Of a DNA stretch of 64,000 nt, positions 15,957 to 25,437 are shown in pieces; position 1 is the first letter of the stretch; each line of letters begins with the position of its first letter. The DNA comes from an uncultured Pelagibacteraceae bacterium. GTDB lineage: Bacteria; Pseudomonadota; Alphaproteobacteria; Pelagibacterales; Pelagibacteraceae. The stretch spans positions 1 to 64,000 of the forward strand of contig CACAWF010000001.1 in the NCBI GenBank assembly GCA_902536085.1, written 5' to 3'. The notes under the pieces are model-generated. The model was given only the letters and a program-made list of their open reading frames with translations. It was not told the origin of the DNA and did not search any database. A program made the translations under genes and the position numbers.

Positions 15957-16712
15957 TTAAGAAAATTGTGATCCGAAGTAATGCTCTATAGCTTTTGATG
16001 ACTTCAATAACTCACGGGATGTTCCTTGCGCTATAACCGTATGTTCCCCCAAAACATAACTTCTGTCAGTAATATCAAATAAATTTTTAACATTATGATC
16101 TGTTACTAAAATTGCTGTACCGCTTGCTTGTATTTTTAAAATGTATTTTTGAATATCTTGAATTACAAGAGGGTCTAATGCAGCTAATGGCTCATCAAGA
16201 AGTACAATTTTTGGTTTGTTTATCATTACTCTTGCCATCATCAACCTTCTAATTTCTCCCCCAGATAAAACTGATGCATTTAAAGTTCTTAAGTGTTGTA
16301 AATTAAATTCGTCTAAAAGTTTTTCAGTTACCGCTTTTTGATTTTCCGAACTTTTAATTGAAATTTGTGCAATACCTAAAATATTGTCATAAACAGACAT
16401 ATTAAAAACGCTTCTTTGTTGTGGCAAATATCCAAGACCCTCTTTTGACCTCAAATGAATTGGTATCTGCTCTATTGACTTATTATTTAAATAAATTTTT
16501 CCACCCTCTACGTTTTGTTCACCAATACACATGGAGAACAAAGTAGTTTTTCCACAACCATTTGGGCCTAAAACACCAACACATTCTCCTGGAAAAACTT
16601 TCAAAGAGAGTTTTTTTAATATTGGTCGCCCATCGAATGATTTATTAACGTCTCTAACCTCAAATATGGGTTTATCTTTTTTAAATTTTAAAATTCTAAA
16701 ACCTTTTTTCAT
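15957..16712 (-). CDS. lptB: LPS export ABC transporter ATP-binding protein
   Basis: Powers extraction of lipopolysaccharide from the inner membrane with LptFG. Walker A is GPNGCGKTT, the signature is LSGGEIRRLMMARVM, Walker B is KIVLLDEP and the switch is TDHN, as in LptB. It overlaps lptC by four bases. The expected lptA does not lie between them. Confidence 0.92.
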   Translation of the reverse strand: MKKGFRILKFKKDKPIFEVRDVNKSFDGRPILKKLSLKVFPGECVGVLGPNGCGKTTLFSMCIGEQNVEGGKIYLNNKSIEQIPIHLRSKEGLGYLPQQRSVFNMSVYDNILGIAQISIKSSENQKAVTEKLLDEFNLQHLRTLNASVLSGGEIRRLMMARVMINKPKIVLLDEPLAALDPLVIQDIQKYILKIQASGTAILVTDHNVKNLFDITDRSYVLGEHTVIAQGTSRELLKSSKAIEHYFGSQFS

Positions 16713-17311
16713 TTCAAATTTATATTAGCATTCACTTTATTTTCTTCGTTTGATGCAATACTCAACGTCTGCTTTTTTATATCAAAATAAAGTTTATCTG
16801 CAAGCATAGACCCACGAATATCATTTACTTTCACTTTTTCTGATATTATGAGAAAACTTTTAGAATTAGAATATTCAGCTTTTTGAGCTAAAAGCTCGCT
16901 TCCTTCATAAGTGGCTTTAACATTTCTATTAAATTGCATATCAAGTGTCTTATTATTATAAATTCCGTCCTCAGACTGTACGTTTAAAATAGTTCCATCT
17001 TTAAAATAAAAAATTGCTTCTACTGCTTTCATATAAACTATTTCTTGATTATCTTTACTATTTTTAGCTTCTTTTGATTTAAGTATATATCTATTACCAG
17101 CTAGATCTAGGCCTGAATACTCTATATTAAAAAAAACATCTCCAGCAGAGGATTGATCTGCTAATTGTTTCTTAATCTTTTTTTGAGTTTCAGAAGAAAT
17201 TATTTTTTCTTCAGTGATTTTTTCATTATTTATATAAGTAAAAAAAATTATTAAAATACCTAAGAATAAAAGGGAAAATTGATAGATTCTTAATTTTTTT
17301 TTTCTATTCAC
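16709..17311 (-). CDS. lptC: LPS export protein LptC
   Basis: An N-terminal membrane anchor (about residues 8-26) is followed by a periplasmic OstA/LptC beta-jellyroll with repeated short strands (GNRYILKSKEAK, DGTILNVQSEDGIYNN, LLAQKAEYSNS). It bridges LptBFG to LptA in the periplasm. It overlaps kdsD by one base and lptB by four. No separate LptA is encoded here. Confidence 0.82.
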   Translation of the reverse strand: MNRKKKLRIYQFSLLFLGILIIFFTYINNEKITEEKIISSETQKKIKKQLADQSSAGDVFFNIEYSGLDLAGNRYILKSKEAKNSKDNQEIVYMKAVEAIFYFKDGTILNVQSEDGIYNNKTLDMQFNRNVKATYEGSELLAQKAEYSNSKSFLIISEKVKVNDIRGSMLADKLYFDIKKQTLSIASNEENKVNANINLK

Positions 17312-18288
17312 TATTTTATTCCAGTTTGTAAGAGAAAATGTATATGAATTATTCCTTTTAAAACGCGATTGGCCTTTGAAAAATCTTTATCAGAAACCAC
17401 TAATAAACTTGTTATTTTTTTTTCATTCATTATCGCTAGCGCTTTCGATGCTGGCATATTTTCATTCACCACATATGGTTTTTTCGTCATGAATTTACTC
17501 AAATAATCATTATTAGAATAATTTTTTAATTCTCTTCTTAAGTCTCCATCAGTTACAAGTCCTTTAATAAATCTATTTTTTTGGATTACTACTATTCCAA
17601 GTTTTTTTTGATTCATAATTTTCAAAGCATCCTTAAATTTTTTTTTATGATTAATAATTGGCATTTTTTTGCCAGAGACCATGATATCTTTTGCAAGAAG
17701 AAGTGAGTTACCTATATTTCCTCCTGGATGGAAAATTTTAAATTTTTCTTTAGAAAATTTTTTTTGGTGAATAACCGTTGTTGCCAATGTATCACCCAAT
17801 AGTAGCGTGATCGAAGTGCTTGAGGTTGGGACCATACCAGTGACATCTGACTCTTTTACTTTTGGCAATAAAAGTTTGATGTCACTTGCTTTTAATAAGA
17901 TGCTATCAGGCCTCGATGCAACTCCTATAATTTTTATTCTGTACCTGTTAGCATATCTCAACATATTATTTAGTTCAGAGGTATTCCCAGAATAAGAAAT
18001 AATTAATAATATATCTCCTTTTTCTATTTGACCCATATCGCCATGTAAAGCCTGCGCAGGATCACAAAAAAAACTCGGAATGCCAACACTAGAAAAAGTA
18101 GCTGAAATCTTTCTGGCTATTAAACCAGATTTACCTATCCCAGCTAAAATAACTTTTCCTTTAGAATTTAATATCAAATCAACAGCTTTGATAAATGATT
18201 TATTAAATATTTTTTTAATTTTTTTTAATTCATTAATTTGGATGCTAGCCGACTTTTTTGCTACTGCTATATAATTATTTTTATTCAT
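17311..18288 (-). CDS. kdsD: Arabinose-5-phosphate isomerase (KpsF/GutQ family)
   Basis: Converts ribulose-5-phosphate to arabinose-5-phosphate for Kdo. An SIS domain (GIGKSGLIARKISATFSS; QALHGDMGQI; SYSGNTSELNNM) is followed by two CBS domains (about residues 200-325: LKIMNQKKLGIVVI, ALAIMNEKKITSLLVV). Its adjacency to lptC-lptB and the presence of kdsB and waaA elsewhere support the Kdo role. Confidence 0.93.
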   Translation of the reverse strand: MNKNNYIAVAKKSASIQINELKKIKKIFNKSFIKAVDLILNSKGKVILAGIGKSGLIARKISATFSSVGIPSFFCDPAQALHGDMGQIEKGDILLIISYSGNTSELNNMLRYANRYRIKIIGVASRPDSILLKASDIKLLLPKVKESDVTGMVPTSSTSITLLLGDTLATTVIHQKKFSKEKFKIFHPGGNIGNSLLLAKDIMVSGKKMPIINHKKKFKDALKIMNQKKLGIVVIQKNRFIKGLVTDGDLRRELKNYSNNDYLSKFMTKKPYVVNENMPASKALAIMNEKKITSLLVVSDKDFSKANRVLKGIIHIHFLLQTGIK

Positions 18289-18911
18289 TAATGTTCAAAT
18301 ATATCTTCTTTGAAACCCTTTTGGTCTAATTCTACTCTAGTATCTAAGAAAGCTAAACATTTTTTAAATATATCTAATCTTTTTTCTCTCACTAACATTT
18401 TTTCTAGTTCAGATTTTATTTTATGTAAATATATCACATCGTTAGCTGCATACTCTAATTGCTTATCACTTAAATCATTAATATCTTTATTCCAATCACT
18501 GCTACCTTGTCTTTTATCAAGAGATTTATTACAAAATTCTTGAACAAGATTTTTTAGTCCATGAGCATCTGTGTATGTCCTAACAATTTTAGATGCGATT
18601 TTGGTATCGAAAATATTTTTAACCTTACATTTTAAAAAAAACTCTAGTGAACTTTTATCAAATCGTAAAAAATGTCCGATTTTTAAAATTTTTTCATTTT
18701 CTAAAATAGAGACTAAATTAGGTGCTTTATAATCATTTTTATTAGGTTGAATAATATAAACATTACCGCTTTCGTCACAAATTTGTATCAAGCTCAGCTT
18801 ATCTCTTTCGGGTATTTGAAGACCAGTTGCCTCTGTATCTATTGCGATACTATTCTTGAATGAACCTGCTATTTCTGAATTTATGTCCTCTTTAAACTTA
18901 GTTATTTTCAT
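18288..18911 (-). CDS. rnd: Ribonuclease D-like 3'-5' exonuclease
   Basis: A single DEDDy exonuclease domain: D and E in AIDTEATGL, Asp in IGHFLRFDKS, and Tyr/Asp in YAANDVIYLH. At 207 residues it lacks the HRDC domains of full-length RNase D, as is usual in alphaproteobacteria. The frame extends to an ATG at 18950, but that would overlap the divergent gene; the ATG at 18911 (MKITKFKEDI) is preferred. Confidence 0.88.
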   Translation of the reverse strand: MKITKFKEDINSEIAGSFKNSIAIDTEATGLQIPERDKLSLIQICDESGNVYIIQPNKNDYKAPNLVSILENEKILKIGHFLRFDKSSLEFFLKCKVKNIFDTKIASKIVRTYTDAHGLKNLVQEFCNKSLDKRQGSSDWNKDINDLSDKQLEYAANDVIYLHKIKSELEKMLVREKRLDIFKKCLAFLDTRVELDQKGFKEDIFEH

Positions 18912-18928
18912 ATATAAATCTAAATACC

Positions 18929-19870
18929 ATGAAAAATCAAATTTGCACAATCTTAGGTGGTGGTGGATTTATAGGAAGATATCTTGTTCGAAATTTGACC
19001 AAGAAAAACTTTAGATGCATTATCACAACCAGAAAAGCCTTCCAAAAAGGGTATTTAAAGACTCAAGCAACACCAGGTGCTATCGAACTCCTAGACTGGA
19101 ATCCAAACAATTTTTCAGATTTGAAAGAAGCTATTAGAAGTTCAGATGTAGTCGTGAATTTAATCGGTATTCTCTTTGAAAATAGAAAACAGAAATTTTA
19201 TAATATCCACTCAAAAATTCCTGAAGCCGTCGCTAAGATTTGCTCAGAGTCGGATGTAAAGAAATTTATTCAAGTCAGCGCAATTGGCGCAAATGATAAA
19301 TCAAAATCTCTTTATCAAAAATCAAAATTTCTTGGAGAACAAAAAGCACTAGAGAATTTTAAAAAAACAGTAATTATAAGACCAAGCGTTGTCTGTGGAC
19401 CTGAAGATAACTTTACTAATCTTTTTTCAAAATTAAGTATACTGCCCGTTATTCCAGTTGTAGGTAAAAATTATAAGTTTCAACCAATCTTAGTTTCAGA
19501 TGTTGTTCGCTCTATTTTAAAAGCAATTGAAACTAAAAATAACGAAAGTAAAATTTATGAAATTGGAGGACCAAAGATAATTAGTTTTGGAGATATGGTT
19601 AAATCAATTTTATCAACTATTAACAAAAAAAGGTTTGTTGTTGAAATGCCTATGTCTATTGCAAAAATACAGAGCACTATAACGGATTTACTTCCTCTTC
19701 CTCCTATTTTAACTAGAGACCAATGCGAAATTTTGTCTGAAGCAGATAATATTGTTTCCAATAACCATTTAACACTTAAAGATCTTGATATAGACCCAAC
19801 AGATGTTGAAGAGGAGATGAAAAAATGGTTATGGAGATTTAAAGATGGAGGGCAATTTGCTAAAGCCTGA
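18929..19870 (+). CDS. NAD(P)-binding epimerase-like protein (complex I NDUFA9 family)
   Basis: An atypical short-chain dehydrogenase with an N-terminal Rossmann motif (LGGGGFIGRYLV) and the Y-x3-K catalytic pair as YQKSK. Such proteins are annotated as complex I NDUFA9 subunit family in alphaproteobacteria; a role as sugar epimerase is an alternative. It is divergent from rnd across 17 bases and joined to the next gene by a one-base overlap. Confidence 0.82.
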   Translation: MKNQICTILGGGGFIGRYLVRNLTKKNFRCIITTRKAFQKGYLKTQATPGAIELLDWNPNNFSDLKEAIRSSDVVVNLIGILFENRKQKFYNIHSKIPEAVAKICSESDVKKFIQVSAIGANDKSKSLYQKSKFLGEQKALENFKKTVIIRPSVVCGPEDNFTNLFSKLSILPVIPVVGKNYKFQPILVSDVVRSILKAIETKNNESKIYEIGGPKIISFGDMVKSILSTINKKRFVVEMPMSIAKIQSTITDLLPLPPILTRDQCEILSEADNIVSNNHLTLKDLDIDPTDVEEEMKKWLWRFKDGGQFAKA

Positions 19871-20214
19871 TGAAAAGTATTAGCTTATTTTCTGGATACA
19901 TTTATTTAATTCTTGCGATAATTACGGGTATTGCGTCTAACGGATTTTTAAAAACAACAGAAAGTTTTACTAAAATAACACCAACTATTTTTTGCATAAC
20001 AAGTATTATTATATGTATTTTTTGTTTATCTAGAGCGATGACTATAATACCCGTTGGATTTACTTATGCTACTTACGGAGCATTAACGATAACCGCAGTT
20101 ACATTATTTGGAATATTCAAATATAACCAAACTCCCAACCTTTATGGAACCTTAGGTTTAATATTAATTATCTCTGGAGTTATAATTTTAAATACATTTG
20201 GCAAGGTAAAATAA
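19870..20214 (+). CDS. SMR-family membrane protein lacking the transport glutamate
   Basis: Four transmembrane helices over 114 residues align with EmrE: YIYLILAI, then the FLKTTESFT segment matching LMKFSEGFT, then IPVGFTYATYGA matching IPTGIAYAIWSG. The membrane-embedded Glu14 that binds drug and protons is Gly here (LAIITGIAS) and Trp63 is Tyr. So it is an SMR-fold protein that probably does not export cationic drugs by the known mechanism. It is coupled to the NDUFA9-like gene by a one-base overlap. Confidence 0.75.
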   Translation: MKSISLFSGYIYLILAIITGIASNGFLKTTESFTKITPTIFCITSIIICIFCLSRAMTIIPVGFTYATYGALTITAVTLFGIFKYNQTPNLYGTLGLILIISGVIILNTFGKVK

Positions 20215-20307
20215 AACCCTAGGTAGAAATTAATTTTTTTAGACTGACTCCTCTTTATATACAAATTGTGTTAGCTTTTTTCTTTTTAAAGAAAACGGGG
20301 GAAATCT

Positions 20308-21621
20308 ATGAAACATTTAAAAGCAATAATTGCTTCGATTGCACTTTTCGCAATGTTTGCGGGAACGTCGCTTCAAGCAAAAGTAGAAATACAATGGTGG
20401 CATGCTTTTGGTGGTAGACTTGGTGAACTGCTTGACGAACAAGTAAACAAGTTTAACGCAAGCCAAAACAAATACACTGTTGTTCATACTAGAAAAGGAA
20501 ACTATTCGGAAACTCTTAACGCAGGGATTGCTGCATTTAGAGCTGGACAACATCCTAATATCTTAATGGTATTTGAAGTCGGTACTGCTAGTTTAATGGC
20601 AGCCAAAGGAGCTTACGTTCCTATGTACCAACTTATGAAAGATGCTGGTCAAAGTTTTAATCCAAAAGGATTTGTGTCAGCGGTAAGCGGTTATTACACT
20701 ACAACAGATGGCAAAATGCTATCTATGCCATATAACTCATCAACGCCTGTTCTTTGGGTAAATAAAGACCTAATGAAAAAAGCAGGTTTAGATCCAGAGA
20801 TGGACCTAAGTACTTGGAAGAGAGTTGGAAATGCACTTGATGCAGCAAAAGCAAAAAATATTGAAATGCCTTTCTGCACTTGTTGGCATTCATGGGTACA
20901 TTTAGAAAACTTTTCAGCGTATCACAATATACCATTCGCAACTAAAGCTAATGGATTTGCTGGTTTAGACACTGAGTTGTCATTTAACAGCCCAGTTCAC
21001 ATTAAGCACATTCAAACTTTAGGAAAATGGGCGCAAGAAGGTAAATTTAAATACATGGGTAGAAGAAATGAAGCTGGTAAAAATTTTAGAGCCGGTGAAT
21101 GTATGTTAATGACAGAGTCTTCTGCTGGTTATGCTGGTATCAAAAAAGAAGCAAAATTCGAATTTGGTATTAGACATTTACCTTACTATGGAGGAACTGA
21201 AGCACCTCAAAACACAATTATTGGTGGTTCATCTCTATGGGCATTATCTGGAAAATCTAAAGAAGAGAACAAAGCAACAGCTGCATTCTTAGCTTTCTTA
21301 TCTAAAACTGATATTCAAGCTAAGTGGCACCAAGATACAGGTTATTTAGGTGTAACAACTGCTGCTGCTAAAAAAACTAAAAGTTCAGGTTTCTACAAAG
21401 CAAATCCTGGAACTGATTTAGCAGGAATACAGATGATGAGAAATAAAGTTACTCAAAACTCTAAAGGCTTACGTCTTGGATCTTTTGATCAGATAAGAGG
21501 TATTATCGATGAAGAGATGGAAGGAGTTTATAGCGGTAAGAAAACTGCTCAAGTAGCTTTAGACAGCGCTGTAAGAAGAGGTAATGTTCTTTTAAGAAGA
21601 TTTGAAAGAGCAAATAAATAA
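20308..21621 (+). CDS. ugpB: Glycerol-3-phosphate ABC transporter substrate-binding protein
   Basis: A periplasmic binding protein with an N-terminal signal peptide (MKHLKAIIASIALF..., cleavage predicted after SLQA, about residue 24). The mature protein starts with a VEIQWWHAFGG strand characteristic of the UgpB group. It captures glycerol-3-phosphate or glycerophosphodiesters. A GGGGGAAAT ribosome binding site precedes the start, and a strong hairpin follows the stop, suggesting high and separate expression compared with the permease genes. Its codons are less A/T-extreme than those of its neighbours, as expected of an abundant protein. Confidence 0.92.
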   Translation: MKHLKAIIASIALFAMFAGTSLQAKVEIQWWHAFGGRLGELLDEQVNKFNASQNKYTVVHTRKGNYSETLNAGIAAFRAGQHPNILMVFEVGTASLMAAKGAYVPMYQLMKDAGQSFNPKGFVSAVSGYYTTTDGKMLSMPYNSSTPVLWVNKDLMKKAGLDPEMDLSTWKRVGNALDAAKAKNIEMPFCTCWHSWVHLENFSAYHNIPFATKANGFAGLDTELSFNSPVHIKHIQTLGKWAQEGKFKYMGRRNEAGKNFRAGECMLMTESSAGYAGIKKEAKFEFGIRHLPYYGGTEAPQNTIIGGSSLWALSGKSKEENKATAAFLAFLSKTDIQAKWHQDTGYLGVTTAAAKKTKSSGFYKANPGTDLAGIQMMRNKVTQNSKGLRLGSFDQIRGIIDEEMEGVYSGKKTAQVALDSAVRRGNVLLRRFERANK

Positions 21622-21634
21622 ATCAATTTAATTT

Positions 21635-21656
21635 ACTAGGGGCGAAAGCCCCTAGT
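21635..21656 (+). terminator. Strong hairpin between ugpB and ugpA (attenuator or mRNA stabiliser)
   Basis: ACTAGGGGC and GCCCCTAGT pair perfectly over nine positions around a GAAA tetraloop. No T-run follows, so full termination is unlikely. The position after a binding-protein gene suggests 3' protection of ugpB mRNA with partial read-through. Confidence 0.65.
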
Positions 21657-21673
21657 GACATTCTTAAGATCAA

Positions 21674-22555
21674 ATGGAAAAAAGAGTTTTTTTTAAAGGC
21701 TGGTGGTTACCAGCACTACTAGTTGCACCTCAACTACTAATTTCTTTTGTTTTCTTTTTTTACCCGTCAGGCCAAGCCATTTGGAATTCTTTATTTTTAC
21801 CGGATCCTTTTGGATTGAAAACAGAATTTGTTGGCTTAGATAATTTTAGATTTTTATTATCTGACCCTTATTATTTAGCAAGTTTTAAAACGACAGTAAT
21901 TTTTTCAACTGCAGTATCAGTTTCATCTATGGCTTTAGGTTTATACTTAGCAGCATTAGCAGATAGGTTAATTAAAGGAGCAGGCGTTTATCAAACATTA
22001 TTAATTTGGCCTTACGCTATTGCGCCAGCTATCGCAGGTGTTCTATGGTTATTTATGTTTAATGGAAATATTGGTTTAGCTTCTTATTATCTTAAAGCTT
22101 TAGGTTATGAATGGAACCATACTTTAAAAGGTGACCAAGCAATGTTTCTTGTTATTCTAGCCTCATCATGGGGAAGAATAAGCTATAACTTTTTATTTTT
22201 TTTAGCAGGACTTCAAGCTATTCCAAAATCAATTATTGAGGCAGCAGCAATAGATGGCGCTAGTTTTTGGAAAAGATTTGGAACGATTGTAATACCTCTG
22301 CTTTCACCCATCACATTCTTTTTATTAGTCGTAAATATTGTTTATGCTTTCTTTGATACCTTTGGAGTAATACATACAATTACTTCCGGTGGACCTGAAC
22401 AATCGACCACTATATTAGTATATAAAGTATTCTCCGATGGTTTCGTGAGCCAAGATCTTGGATCAAGTGCAGCGCAGTCCGTAATCCTACTTGTTTTAGT
22501 CGGAATTTTAACCGTCATTCAATTTAAATATATAGAGAGAAAGGTGCATTATTAA
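21674..22555 (+). CDS. ugpA: Glycerol-3-phosphate ABC transporter permease UgpA
   Basis: Six membrane helices with the MalF-type coupling loop EAAAIDGASFWKRFGTIVIP that docks on the ATPase. At 293 residues it matches UgpA. It follows the hairpin after ugpB and overlaps ugpE by one base. Confidence 0.92.
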   Translation: MEKRVFFKGWWLPALLVAPQLLISFVFFFYPSGQAIWNSLFLPDPFGLKTEFVGLDNFRFLLSDPYYLASFKTTVIFSTAVSVSSMALGLYLAALADRLIKGAGVYQTLLIWPYAIAPAIAGVLWLFMFNGNIGLASYYLKALGYEWNHTLKGDQAMFLVILASSWGRISYNFLFFLAGLQAIPKSIIEAAAIDGASFWKRFGTIVIPLLSPITFFLLVVNIVYAFFDTFGVIHTITSGGPEQSTTILVYKVFSDGFVSQDLGSSAAQSVILLVLVGILTVIQFKYIERKVHY

Positions 22556-23409
22556 TGGTTGAGAAAAAAAGATCGGGATATTGGTTAACTCATCTGGGTT
22601 TAATTCTTGGGGTGTTATTTATATTTTTTCCAGTTTGGTTAACTTTTGTTGCATCCACTGTAACACAAGATGCAATTATTTATCCTCCGCTACCAATGTT
22701 ACCAGGTACAGAGTTCTTTGAAAATTACGCTAATGCATTATTTAGAGGTTCACCAGAGGGTTATGGAGCTAAAGTTCCTGTAATAAAGATGATGATGAAC
22801 TCTGCAATTATGGCAATCGGAATTACAGTTGGAAAAATTATTATCTCATTATTGTCAGCTTTTGCATTTGTTTATTTCAGATTTCCTTTCAGGAATTTAT
22901 GTTTTTGGTTAATTTTTATTACTCTAATGCTACCAGTAGAAGTAAGAATAGTGCCAACTTATGAAGTTGTTGCAAATTTAAACTTATTAAACTCTTACAC
23001 AGGATTAATCTTCCCGTTAATTGCATCAGCTACGGCAACTTTTTTATTTAGACAATTTTTTATGACCATACCTGATGAAATGGTTGAAGCAGCTAGAATG
23101 GACGGATGTAGTCCAATGCGTTTCTTTTTTGATATATTAGTTCCAATTAGCAAAACTAATATTGCAGCATTGTTTGTTATTTTATTTATTTTTGGTTGGA
23201 ATCAATATTTATGGCCACTATTAATGACTACCGATCCTGACATGAGAACTATTGTGATGGCTATTGACTCAATGATACCGACAGGCGATGATTATGCACA
23301 CTGGCCAACGGTTATGGCAACAGCGATGTTAGCTATGGTACCACCAGTAATAGTAGTAATAAGTATGCAAAAGTTTTTTGTTAAAGGATTATTAGAAAGC
23401 GATAAATAA
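22555..23409 (+). CDS. ugpE: Glycerol-3-phosphate ABC transporter permease UgpE
   Basis: Second permease half, with six predicted helices and the coupling loop EAARMDGCSPMRFFFDILVP. It pairs with UgpA in the inner membrane. One-base overlaps join it to ugpA and ugpC. Confidence 0.92.
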   Translation: MVEKKRSGYWLTHLGLILGVLFIFFPVWLTFVASTVTQDAIIYPPLPMLPGTEFFENYANALFRGSPEGYGAKVPVIKMMMNSAIMAIGITVGKIIISLLSAFAFVYFRFPFRNLCFWLIFITLMLPVEVRIVPTYEVVANLNLLNSYTGLIFPLIASATATFLFRQFFMTIPDEMVEAARMDGCSPMRFFFDILVPISKTNIAALFVILFIFGWNQYLWPLLMTTDPDMRTIVMAIDSMIPTGDDYAHWPTVMATAMLAMVPPVIVVISMQKFFVKGLLESDK

Positions 23410-24464
23410 TGTCTCAAATTAGTTTACAAAATTTAAAGAAATCTTTCGGAAAAACGCAGGTTATTCATGATCTTAGTATTGACGTTAAAGATGGTGAGCT
23501 GATTGTAATAGTTGGACCATCAGGATGCGGAAAATCAACTCTGTTAAGAATGGTGGCAGGCTTAGAAGATGCTAATGAAGGAAATATTTTAATTGATAAT
23601 AAAAAAGTAAACGAACTTGAACCCATGGAGCGAAATATTGCAATGGTATTTCAAAATTACGCTCTTTATCCGCATATGACTGTCTTTGGTAACATGGCTT
23701 ATGGTTTAAAGATTGCAAAAGTACCGAAAGAAGAAATTGAATCTAGAGTTCAAAAAGCTGCTGAAATTTTAGAGCTTGGAGAATTATTAGAGAGAAAACC
23801 TAATCAATTATCTGGCGGACAAAGACAAAGAGTTGCAATGGGAAGAGCCATTGTAAGAAATCCTGTGGCTTTTTTATTTGATGAACCTTTATCAAACCTA
23901 GATGCCAAATTAAGAGTTCAAATGAGATTAGAGATTAAAAAACTTCAAACTCAATTAAAAACTACTTCTCTTTATGTAACACATGATCAAGTTGAAGCCA
24001 TGACTTTAGCTGATCGAATGATTGTAATGAACGAAGGTAACGTAGAACATATTGGAACACCTTTAGAAGTTTATACGAAACCTAAAACTTTATTCACGGC
24101 TCAATTTATCGGAAGCCCAGCAATGAATATTTTAAAAGGTAATTGTGGAGGTAACCAATTGATTTTGGCAAACAAAGCTTCACTTTCAGTGAATTCAAAA
24201 TTTAATGGACCTGTTAATATTGGTATGCGACCTGAAGATTTTGAATTAGATCAAAATGGTCCAATTAAGTTAAAAGTTGAACTTGTAGAGTTGATCGGAG
24301 CTAATACACTTATTCATGGTAAACTTGAAAATAGTAATGAAATTTTAGTTGCAAGTATCTCAGGTGTTGTTAAAGAAGATACTATTGGAAAAAATATTAA
24401 TCTTTCCATTCAAGATGACAAACTACACCTGTTTGATACTAATACTGATTTGAGGATTAATTGA
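23409..24464 (+). CDS. ugpC: Glycerol-3-phosphate ABC transporter ATP-binding protein UgpC
   Basis: A MalK-type ATPase: Walker A GPSGCGKST, Q-loop in VFQNYALYPH, signature LSGGQRQRVAMGRA, Walker B FLFDEPLSNLD, switch THDQ. A C-terminal TOBE domain (about residues 235-351; NIGMRPEDFEL) is present. It overlaps the phosphodiesterase gene by four bases (TTGA). Confidence 0.93.
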   Translation: MSQISLQNLKKSFGKTQVIHDLSIDVKDGELIVIVGPSGCGKSTLLRMVAGLEDANEGNILIDNKKVNELEPMERNIAMVFQNYALYPHMTVFGNMAYGLKIAKVPKEEIESRVQKAAEILELGELLERKPNQLSGGQRQRVAMGRAIVRNPVAFLFDEPLSNLDAKLRVQMRLEIKKLQTQLKTTSLYVTHDQVEAMTLADRMIVMNEGNVEHIGTPLEVYTKPKTLFTAQFIGSPAMNILKGNCGGNQLILANKASLSVNSKFNGPVNIGMRPEDFELDQNGPIKLKVELVELIGANTLIHGKLENSNEILVASISGVVKEDTIGKNINLSIQDDKLHLFDTNTDLRIN

Positions 24465-25393
24465 TCAATCCATTTTTAACGAAACCTAACTACATAAGAA
24501 TTTACGGCCACAGAGGAGCTAGAGGTGATATTGTTGAAAACTCAATCTCTGGTTTTAAATATACTTTTGATCTTGGTATCAAAGCTGTTGAGTTTGATGT
24601 TGTAATTTCAAAAGATAATATTCCAACAATATTTCATGATTACAGACTAAACCCTGATTTAGTTAAAGATGCTTCAGGGAACTGGATCACAGATAAAAGT
24701 ATGAAATTAGTAGAACTGACTTATGAGGAAATTAGCAAGTATACTATTGGAAGTGTAAAGCCCGAAACAAAGTACGCAAAAAGATTTAAAGATCAAAAAC
24801 CTATTACAGGTGAAAAAATACCAAAATTAACTGATTTCTTTAAATTAGTGACGGAAGATAAATATAAAGATGTATTTTTAAATTTAGAAATTAAATCAAC
24901 TCCAACACAAGAAAACGTAACACCAGACCCAGAAAAAATGGTTTCCTTGATCCTTAAAGATATAAAAGATTTTAAACTTGAGGACAGAACTTTAATCACT
25001 TCTTATGATTTTAGAATTTTGTATGCGCTTAAAAAACAAAACCCAAATATCCTAAGAGGATTTATTACCCTGCAACAAGGACTTTCAATAACTAAAAAGA
25101 ATATTTATGAGAACTCTCCCTGGATGGTTAAAAACTATCCTTTGGAAGAATTATTTTTGCTACCAAATATTATTAAATCGCTAGAGGGACATGTATGGAG
25201 TGTTTTCTACCGTGACGTCACTAAACAAAATGTAGAATTAGCACACAAACATGGTTTAGCTACTTGTGTTTGGACAGTGAATAGAGAAAAAGATATTATC
25301 AGAATGATTGAGTACGGAGTTGATGGAATTATCACTGACTACCCAAAAAAAGTTCAAGAAATTTGTAAATCCAAAAATATCTCTTGGTTTTAA
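24461..25393 (+). CDS. ugpQ: Glycerophosphodiester phosphodiesterase
   Basis: Releases glycerol-3-phosphate from glycerophosphodiesters. The GDPD signature is GHRGARGDIVENS followed by VEFDVVISKDNIPTIFHD, which holds the metal-binding Glu, Asp and catalytic His. No signal peptide is seen, so it acts in the cytoplasm on imported substrates. The start is TTG at 24461, overlapping the ugpC stop as TTGA. The C-terminal CVWTVNREKDIIRMIEYGVDG block is typical. Confidence 0.9.
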   Translation: MINPFLTKPNYIRIYGHRGARGDIVENSISGFKYTFDLGIKAVEFDVVISKDNIPTIFHDYRLNPDLVKDASGNWITDKSMKLVELTYEEISKYTIGSVKPETKYAKRFKDQKPITGEKIPKLTDFFKLVTEDKYKDVFLNLEIKSTPTQENVTPDPEKMVSLILKDIKDFKLEDRTLITSYDFRILYALKKQNPNILRGFITLQQGLSITKKNIYENSPWMVKNYPLEELFLLPNIIKSLEGHVWSVFYRDVTKQNVELAHKHGLATCVWTVNREKDIIRMIEYGVDGIITDYPKKVQEICKSKNISWF

Positions 25394-25437
25394 GCCTGAA
25401 AACTTGAAAATATATTTATCATCGTGTAAATAAACTC

